Assembly: GCA_028752905.1 (NCBI GenBank)
Contig: JAQNBH010000002.1
Location: 17,084,430 to 17,148,429, forward strand
DNA from: Cladorhizidae sp. MBARI D1340-BT2
Lineage: Eukaryota > Porifera > Demospongiae > Poecilosclerida > Cladorhizidae
Direction: 5' to 3'
Length of the DNA stretch: 64,000 nucleotides
Shown here in pieces: positions 55,833 to 64,000 of the stretch. The translations under genes were made by a program, and so were the position numbers. The notes under the pieces are model-generated. The model did not search any database, had not been told where the DNA came from, and was given only the letters and a program-made list of their open reading frames with translations. How positions within the stretch are numbered: the first letter of the stretch is position 1; every line of letters begins with the position of its first letter.

Positions 55833-57690
55833 AAATGAGGACACCTCTGTATACAGTGGAGCCCACTCTAGTCCAACCCTCTGAAATGAGGACACCTCTG
55901 TATACAGTGGAGCCCACTCTAGTCCAGCCCTCTGAAATGAGGACACCTCTGTATACAGTGGAGACCACTCTAGTCCAGCCCTCTGAAATGAGGACACCTC
56001 TGTATACAGTGGAGCCCACTCTAATCCAACCCTCTGAAATGAGGTCACCTCTATATACAGTGGAGCCCACTCTAGTCCAACCCTCTGAAATGAGGACACC
56101 TCTGTATACAGTGGAGCCCACTCTAGTCCAACCCTCTGAAATGAGGACACCTCTGTATACAGTGGAGCCCACTCTAGTCCAGCCCTCTGAAATGAGGACA
56201 CCTCTGTATACAGTGGAGCCCACTCTAATCCAACCCTCTGAAATGAGGTCACCTCTATATACAGTGGAGCCCACTCTAGTCCAACCCTCTGAAATGAGGA
56301 CACCTCTGTATACAGTGGAGCCCACTCTAGTCCAACCCTCTGAAATGAGGACACCTCTGTATACAGTGGAGACCACTCTAGTCCAGCCCTCTGAAATGAG
56401 TACACCTCTGTATACAGTGGAGCCCACTCTAGTCCAACCCTCTGAAATGAGGACACCTCTGTATGCAGTGGAGCCCACTCTAGTCCAACCCTCTGAAATG
56501 AGGACACCTCTGTATACAGTGGAGCCCACTCTAGTCCAACCCTCTGAAATGAGGACACCTCTGTATACAGTGGAGCCCACTCTAGTCCAACCCTCTGAAA
56601 TGAGGACACCTCTGTATACACTGGAGCCCACTCTAGTCCAACCCTCTGAAATGAGGACACCTCTGTATACAGTGGAGCCCACTCTAGTCCAACCCTCTGA
56701 AATGAGGACACCTCTGTATACAGTGGAGCCCACTCTAGTGCAACCCTCTGAAATGAGGACACCTCTGTATATAGTGGATGCCACTCTAGTCCAACCCTCT
56801 GAGATGAGGACACCTCTGTATACAGTGGAGCCCACTCTAATCCAACCCTCTGAAATGAGGACACCTCTGAGCCCACTCTAGTCCAACCATCTGAAATGAG
56901 GACACCTCTGTATACAGTGAAGCCAATCTAGTCCAACCCTCTGAAATGAGGACACCTCTGTATACAGTGGAACCCACTCTAGTCCAGCCCTCTGAAATGA
57001 GGACACCTCTGTATACAGTGGAACCCACTCTAGTCCAACCCTCTGACGTGAGGACACCTCTGTATACAGTGGAGCCCACTCTAGTCCAACCCTCTGAAAT
57101 GAGGACACCTCTATATACAGTGGAGCCCACTCTAGTACAGCCCTCTGAAGTGAGGACACCTCTGTATACAGTGGAGCCCACTCTAATCCAACCCTCTGAA
57201 ATGAGGACACCTCTGTATACAGTGGAGCCCACTCTAATCCAACCCTCTGAAATGAGGACACCTCTGAGCCCACTCTAGTCCAACCATCTGAAATGAGGAC
57301 ACCTCTGTATACAGTGGAGCCCACTCTAATCCAACCCTCTGAAATGAGGACACCTCTATATACAGTGAAGCCAATCTAGTCCAACCCTCTGAAATGAGGA
57401 CACCTCTGTATACAGTGGAACCCACTCTAGTCCAGCCCTCTGAAATGAGGACACCTCTGTATACAGTGGAACCCACTCTAGTCCAACCCTCTGACGTGAG
57501 GACACCTCTGTATACAGTGGAGCCCACTCTAGTCCAACCCTCTGAAATGAGGTCACCTCTGTATACAGTGGAACCCACTCTAGTCCAGCCCTCTGAAATG
57601 AGGACACCTCTATATATAGTGGTAGTCCAACCCTCTGAAATGAGGACACCTCTGTATACAGTGGAACCCACTCTAGTCCAACCCTCTGAA
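55833..57690. repeat. 51-bp minisatellite, about 36 copies
   Basis: The unit begins GAAATGAGGACACCTCTGTA and includes TACAGTGGAGCCCACTCTAG. The period of 51 bp (17 codons) keeps three frames open, giving spurious 340-356-residue ORFs on both strands. A block of about 420 bp is repeated (56880-57240 and 57280-57540). Confidence 0.98.
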
Positions 57691-58144
57691 ATAATGGCAT
57701 CTGTAGTGTATAGAAACATCCAAAATATGAATAGTGATGTCATAAAAAGGGACGCCCACACAAGCAGGTGCCTCACAGAGCCATAATGAGATCACGGTGC
57801 ATGAATACACTTATATCAACCACACACCAACCTAAATAACTGTTAGGGAGACAATGACATTCACTAATTTTTGTCTCTGGCACCTGAAGCATGGCTGAGA
57901 CAGTCTTACAGCATGTACAGATCTACACATACAGGACTTCTGAGTACACACACGTCAATCAACTAGACTATACGAGTGGCCACTCTGAGAAGCAAGTGGC
58001 AAACAATTTTTACCAAGCACATATTCTACTTATGTGATGTAGACATGTGGTCAGTTTGGTATTTGCTATGGCAACGCCACAATGGGTGAATTAATAAGTG
58101 ATTAACGAGGCATTCTGCAGGTGTTTGCTATTGACATCACACTG

Positions 58145-58380
58145 GTATAACAGACGTGCACAGAACATTGAGAACACCAGGAAACTCAGAACACTGTCAA
58201 CATTCAGAACTCCGAGAACACATGGAACACTCAGAGCATTGAGAGCACTTAAAAACAATGAGAACACTCAGAATGTGAGAACACTTAATTAAAAACAATG
58301 AGAACACTCAGAATGTGAGAACACTTAATTAAAAACAATGAGTACACTCAGAACATTCAGAGCATTGAGAACACTCCAGT
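58145..58380. repeat. degenerate AACACTCAGAA-type tandem repeat
   Basis: Words such as GAGAACACTCAGAATGTGAG recur; a 49-bp block with ACACTTAATTAAAAACAATG is present twice to three times. Confidence 0.85.
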
Positions 58381-58946
58381 GAGGTCATTAGCACACATTG
58401 TATTGGAGGTTCAAGTCAAGTGAGGTCATTAACCCATGTTCCTAATAAGGTTAGCCCATGTTGCAAGTGAGGGCATTAGTCTGGAGTCTCTACGAGACAC
58501 CGGTTAGGTAACTTACTTGTTTATATAAGACATGACATTCTTCACTAGAGTGCTCGCTGAGAGAGAGAGAGCACCAAAAGCAGAACACAGCTGTGGCTAA
58601 TTATTTCTAAGCAGTCTCTAGCAGGGACACATGATATGCACACCAGGAGTGGAATTTCCGCCGGACGACATACATGCACACATACATAATATATTATATG
58701 TCCACACCTTTTGAGGGTAACTACACAATGACCAGCCAAGTTGTCTTTCTATCTTTAAATGTGTGGTTGCTCTGAAGACACAAGGAGCTGGTAAGCTAGT
58801 CTGGGTTTTGTGCAGCCAAACAGCTGCTATAAAGTGAAGCTAGCTTAGTCAGCTCATTTTGTCCACAACCCAAACCCTACAAGATTATTATGACACACCA
58901 CACAAGTGCACTGCTGGACCACAGTTCCATTATCAATAAATACCTC

Positions 58947-59012
<66 letters not shown>
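58947..59012. repeat. TG dinucleotide microsatellite
   Basis: About 33 TG repeats with one CG interruption. Confidence 0.97.
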
Positions 59013-59015
<3 letters not shown>

Positions 59016-59317
59016 AGTCGAGAAATATTCTTTAGAGCCTCAACTGTCTGCCGAGTTCTAGGTGTCCTAGGGTTCAGTGCTGTACGATTAGCAATGCCTT
59101 GCAATAAGCAGCTACTACTTATAGAACACAAGCAACAATTAGTAAACATTTGCTTTCTTATAAATAAACAAAGTGAAGCAGATTACAAGAACACTAAATG
59201 ACAATATAAAATATAATTATTGGTTTTATTTAATTATTTAATTATTGGTAATAATAATAATAATTTTAAAAAAGAAGCAAATGTGTAGTGTCGCCTTGTA
59301 GGCTGCAACTCACTTGA

Positions 59318-59377
59318 TGATCCTTTACCATTTAAAATTATACATGCAAGTGCATTTAAATGGTAAAGGGTCATTTA
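59318..59377. repeat. 60-bp near-perfect palindrome
   Basis: TGATCCTTTACCATTTAAA and TTTAAATGGTAAAGGGTCA flank a short centre. The word TGACCCTTTACCATTTAAA also occurs at 22642-22660, so this may be a very short inverted-repeat element. Confidence 0.75.
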
Positions 59378-60735
59378 GTGGTCGTGGTCCACATGGGTAG
59401 AGTCTTGTTTCTTGTTTCTTTGCTGAGAACAAATTAGCTGCTATAAAAAGTAACTGTTTGTTTGCTTGTTCTATTCGTAGCTGTCAAGAAGTGGATCTGT
59501 GTAGCGATGATGTCATGTCGAGTTGTAGTCTGATTTTCTCGTTGCTTTAGCTCTATAGTTCAACATTCCGACAAACCAAACTGCAGCAAATCAACGAGCA
59601 GAGATGACCACACCCCTTATTAAACACGCGCACTGCACAAGTCATCACACACATTGCTTGGATATTAGAGTCGGCCAGGGATAAGCTACAGCCTCCCTCA
59701 AGGACTTGGCAAGAGTTGCACAGGAGAACTCCAGACCTAACCAAACACAGCAGACGTTATTCTGCTCCATGTTTTGCTACTAAAGACACATGTGCATATA
59801 TTGTTGTGCGGTTGCTTGCTGTTGCTCAACTCTTCTGTTTGAAGAAAGTAAATAAAACTTCAGGTTCAAAGTGCAGCTGGGTCATGTGAGCGAAGACCTT
59901 AAATTCCCAAATCAGATTATACAACAACACATGAACCGGCATGATTGCGTCAACAATCAACGCAACTAACTACACATCTTCCGCCATGAAGTCACCGATG
60001 AGTCGTGGGAGAGCATTGAATGATGAAAAAGTTAATTATCATTTAATTATGTAATTGTTCGCAAGTATGTGCGGGGGCGGGGGAGACAGATGTCAATCAT
60101 CTTTAAACTGTGTTTAAGCCTGCCAGTTTCTACCTTAGAAAAGGACTCTAAATCTGCCAGGACTCTATATTTGGAGTACTAGTGGCCTGAATCACCATTT
60201 TAGACTACAAAGAAGCCACCAGTGTGAGTATTATAAGCCAGGAAATAAGCTTATGCTGTTTTGACAAATGGGCCCGACCAATATCGAGAGTGCCTTAGCA
60301 CACCCCCTGGTGGGGGCAGGTGGTCAATGCAATCATGTGCTGCTGTGGACCAAGCATACTTCCGAAGGTAACGTGTGAAGTGGTAACAGCATAACACAGA
60401 GGAACCTGTCCTTATCATGACTCCCACAACAGACACTCCCTCTATTGGGTAGCTTCCCCCAGAGCAATCAATATGAGGGGTGGAGTCACCTATTTAGAAC
60501 TTGACAAGTGGCCGGATTAAATTTAGTCACCCAAAAATCAATTGTATACCTCCTTGTAGGCATGTCTGAGTTTCCATGACTACCGTAAATGATGCATCTT
60601 GTGCGATGTCTATAACTAAGTATGTTCCACCTATTCCTAACCTCATGTGTGGCTGTTGCTGCAGGAGCTCTGCTGTTTCACTTCTACGGTTAGAGGCCAC
60701 CATGTGCATGATAGAGTGTGGACTTCTCTCTGTGC
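59378..60735. other. intronic sequence, no gene recognised
   Basis: Short ORFs (for example 60709-60527 on minus) show no known domain and no matching splice phases. Confidence 0.45.
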
Positions 60736-60736
60736 A

Positions 60737-61580
60737 GGTGTGTTCACCTCTTCATGATGTTCTAAGCTAACAGTGAGAGCTCTGTCTCTGTACAGGTGTG
60801 CTCACCTCTTCACGATGTTCTAAGCTAACAGTGAGAGCTCTGTCTCTGTACAGGTGTGCTCACCTCTTCTAAGCTAACAGTGAGAGCTCTGTCTCTGTAC
60901 AGGTGTGTTCACCTCTTCATGATGTTCTAAGCTAACCAGTGAGAGCTCTGTCTCTGTACAGGTGTGCTCACCTCTTCTAAGCTAACAGTGAGAGCTCTGT
61001 CTCTGTGCAGGTGTGTTCACCTCTTCATGATGTTCTAAGCTAACAGTGAGAGCTCTGTCTCTGTACAGGTGTGTTCACCTCTTCACGATGTTCTAAGCTA
61101 ACAGTGAGAGCTCTGTCTCTGTACAGGTGTGCTCACCTCTTCTAAGCTAACAGTAAGAGCTCTGTCTCTGTACAGGTGTGTTCACCTCTTCATGATGTTC
61201 TAAGCTAACCAGTGAGAGCTCTGTCTCTGTACAGGTGTGTTCACCTCTTCATGATGTTCTAAGCTAACCAGTGAGAGCTCTGTCTCTGTACAGGTGTGCT
61301 CACCTCTTCACGATGTTCTAAGCTAACAGTGAGAGCTCTGTCTCTGTACAGGTGTGCTCACCTCTTCATGATGTTCTAAGCTAACCAGTGAGAGCTCTGT
61401 CTCTGTACAGGTGTGTTCACCTCTTCATGATGTTCTAAGCTAACAGTGAGAGCTCTGTCTCTGTACAGGTGTGTTCACCTCTTCACGATGTTCTAAGCTA
61501 ACAGTGAGAGCTCTGTCTCTGTACAGGTGTGCTCACCTCTTCATGATGTTCTAAGCTAACAGTGAGAGCTCTGTCTCTGT
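60737..61580. repeat. 56/47-bp minisatellite, about 16 copies
   Basis: The unit begins GTGTTCACCTCTTCATGATG and ends AGCTCTGTCTCTGTACAG. Short units lack the ATGATGTT-type segment. Confidence 0.97.
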
Positions 61581-61732
61581 ATGGGTGTCAAATCAGTGAA
61601 GTAGCTACAATGGCTTCAGAATTTGACAATCTTCCAGACAGGTATAGTGTAGCTTACTCTACTCTAGATAGATTCTGTACTGTACCACTCGACAGCCTGC
61701 TTCAGCAACAGAAAAGCTCGAAGCTCAGAACT

Positions 61733-64000
61733 CTCTTTAGCTCAGCTACCAGAGAACTCTCTTTAGCTCAGCTACCAGAGAACTCTCTTTAGCTCAGCTA
61801 CTAGAGCACTCTCTTTAGCTCAGCTACCAGAGCACTCTCTTTAGCTCAGCTACCAGAACACTCTCTTTAGCTCAGCTACCAGAGAACTCTCTTTAGCTCA
61901 GCTACCAGAGAACTCTCTTTAGCTCAGCTACCAGAGAACTCTCTTTAGATCAGCTACCAGAGAACTCTCTTTAGCTCAGCTACCAGAGAACTCTCTTTAG
62001 CTCAGCTACCAGAGAACTCTCTTTAGCTCAGCTACCAGAGAATTCTCTTTAGCTCAGCTACGAGAGAACTCTCTTTAGCTCAGCTACAGTACCAGAGAAC
62101 TCTCTTTAGCTCAGCTACCAGAGAACTCTCTTTAGGTCAGCTACCAGAGAACTCTCTTTAGCTCAGCTACCAGAGAACTCTCTTTAGCTAAGCTACCAGA
62201 GAACTCACTTTAGCTCAGCTACCAGAAAACTCTCTTTAGCTCAGCTACCAGAGAACTCTCATTAGCTCAGCTACCAGAGAACTCTCTTTAGCTCAGCTAC
62301 CAGAGAACTCTCTTTAGCTCAGCTACTAGAACATTCTCTTTAGCTCAGCTTCCAGAGAACTCTCTTTAGCTCAGCTACCAGAACACTCTCTTTAGCTCAG
62401 CTACCAGAGAACTCTCTTTAGCTCAGCTACCAGAGAACTCTCTTTAGCTCAGCTACCAGAGAACTCTCTTTAGCTCAGCTACCAGAGCACTCTCTTTAGC
62501 TCAGCTACCAGAGAACTCTCTTTAGCTCAGCTACCAGAGAACTCTCTTTAGCTCAGCAGAGAACTCTCTTTAGCTCAGCTACCAGAAAACTCTCTTTAGC
62601 TCAGCTACCAGAGAACTCTCTTTAGCTCAGCTACCAGAGAACTCTCTTTAGCTCAGCTACCAGAGAACTCTCTTTAGCTCAGCTACCAGAGAACTCCCTT
62701 TAGCTCAGATACTAGAGAACTCTCTTTAGCTCAGCTACCAGAGAACTCTCTTTAGCTCAGCTACCAGAGAACTCTCTTTAGCTCAGCTACCAGAGAACTC
62801 TCTTTAGCTCAGCTACCAGAGAACTCCCTTTAGCTCAGATACCAGAGAACTCTCTTTAGCTCAGCTACCAGAGAACTCTCGCTAGGTCAGCTACCAGAGA
62901 ACTCTCTTTAGCTCAGCTACCAGAGAACTCTCTTTAGCTCAGCTACCAGAGAACTCTCTTTAGCTCAGCTACCAGAGAACTCTCTTTAGCTCAGCTACTA
63001 GAGCACTCTCATTAGCTCAGCTACCAGAGAACTCTCTTTAGCTCAGCTACCAGAGAACTCTCTTTAGCTCAGCTACTAGAGCACTCTCTTTAGCTCAGCT
63101 ACCAGAGAACTCTCTTTAGCTCAGCTACCAGAGAACTCTCTTTAGCTCAGCTACCAGAGAACTCTCTTTAGCTCAGCTACAGTACCAGAGAACTCTCTTT
63201 AGCTCAGCTACCAGAGAACTCTCTTTAGGTCAGCTACCAGAGAACTCTCTTTAGCTCAGCTACCAGAGAACTCTCTTTAGCTAAGCTACCAGAGAACTCA
63301 CTTTAGCTCAGCTACCAGAAAACTCTCTTTAGCTCAGCTACCAGAGAACTCTCATTAGCTCAGCTACCAGAGAACTCTCTTTAGCTCAGCTACCAGAGAA
63401 CTCTCTTTAGCTCAGCTACTAGAACATTCTCTTTAGCTCAGCTTCCAGAGAACTCTCTTTAGCTCAGCTACCAGAACACTCTCTTTAGCTCAGCTACCAG
63501 AGAACTCTCTTTAGCTCAGCTACCAGAGAACTCTCTTTAGCTCAGCTACCAGAGAACTCTCTTTAGCTCAGCTACCAGAGCACTCTCTTTAGCTCAGCTA
63601 CCAGAGAACTCTCTTTAGCTCAGCTACCAGAGAACTCTCTTTAGCTCAGCAGAGAACTCTCTTTAGCTCAGCTACCAGAAAACTCTCTTTAGCTCAGCTA
63701 CTAGAGAACTCTCTTTAGCTCAGCTACCAGAGAACTCTCTTTAGCTCAGCTACCAGAGAACTCTCTTTAGCTCAGCTACCAGAGAACTCCCTTTAGCTCA
63801 GATACTAGAGAACTCTCTTTAGCTCAGCTACCAGAGAACTCTCTTTAGCTCAGCTACCAGAGAACTCTCTTTAGCTCAGCTACCAGAGAACTCTCTTTAG
63901 CTCAGCTACCAGAGAACTCCCTTTAGCTCAGATACTAGAGAACTCTCTTTAGCTCAGCTACCAGAGCACTCTCTTTAGCTCAGCTACCAGAGAACTCTCT
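61733..64000. repeat. 26-bp minisatellite, about 87 copies, runs off window
   Basis: The unit is CTCTCTTTAGCTCAGCTACC plus AGAGAA. Rare variants (CAGCTACAGTACC at 62081 and 63174; GCTCAGCAGAG at 62551 and 63644) recur 1093 bp apart, showing a higher-order duplication of about 42 units. Confidence 0.98.

Larger units (their letters stand above)
55618..64000 (-). other. GBF1 intron (partial), extends beyond window
   Basis: No exon with GBF1 similarity and consensus splice sites was recognised here. Contents are three tandem arrays, a TG run and unassigned sequence (57700-58150, 58390-58945, 59020-60735). Confidence 0.55.

Noticed and set aside
55806..57786. ORFs of up to 356 residues in several frames on both strands with perfect 17-residue repeats
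   Set aside because: The DNA unit is 51 bp, a multiple of three, so stops absent from one unit are absent from all. Frames on both strands are open at once. This is a minisatellite, not a repeat protein.

Overview
This is a eukaryotic window from an invertebrate animal. A demosponge-like or similar early-branching metazoan is my best guess, which is inference only. The reasons are GT-AG introns, a NACHT-LRR receptor with CARD, Death and Ig modules, a GBF1-type Arf exchange factor gene with long introns, and a transposon set typical of invertebrates: Penelope-like elements with GIY-YIG endonuclease, hAT, THAP/DDE, an endonuclease-type LINE and pogo/Tigger ends. There is no operon, ribosome binding site or bacterial feature.

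Left third (1-17.6 kb), mostly mobile DNA around one immune-type gene. A degenerate Mutator-like remnant (about 1.15-1.56 kb) is followed by two Penelope-like fragments in opposite orientation (2.49-3.82 kb), each abutting an AAT/ATT microsatellite, and then a 60-bp minisatellite. From 4.93 to 9.83 kb lies a dead hAT-family gene split by a second, intact-looking hAT transposon (5403-8839). That element has CAGGG-type inverted ends, a 5-bp target duplication and a 728-residue transposase. On the minus strand, 13.55-10.45 kb, is an NLR-type gene with the order CARD, Death, Ig-like, NACHT, LRR. One reading-frame break separates NACHT from the LRRs. Next to it is a decayed transposon with two converging genes: a SWIM/YqaJ gene on plus and a THAP-DDE transposase on minus. 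A 285-bp MITE follows.

Right two thirds (18.4-64 kb) is the 3' half of one minus-strand gene that I identify as GBF1, the large Arf guanine-nucleotide exchange factor of the early secretory pathway. Eight exons (55617 down to 18439) join with fully compatible splice phases and encode about 735 C-terminal residues. The Sec7 half lies beyond the right edge of the window. All but one of the introns that lie wholly in the window carry tandem arrays: 23-bp, TG-rich, roughly 130-bp, 46/48-bp satellite with a 4.3-kb higher-order repeat, 64-bp, 55-bp, 31-bp, 65-bp and 17-bp. The intron that runs off the right edge adds 51-bp, 56-bp and 26-bp arrays. About 40 percent of the window is tandem repeat. 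At least one array (55 bp) appears to have grown out of a Tigger terminal inverted repeat. The 46-bp satellite is interleaved with pieces of a foldback element that also occurs elsewhere in these introns.

No tRNA, rRNA or CRISPR locus was recognised. Many long ORFs in the arrays are artefacts of repeat units whose length is a multiple of three. Exon boundaries and family names come from reading the sequence and from remembered family motifs. No database search was run.
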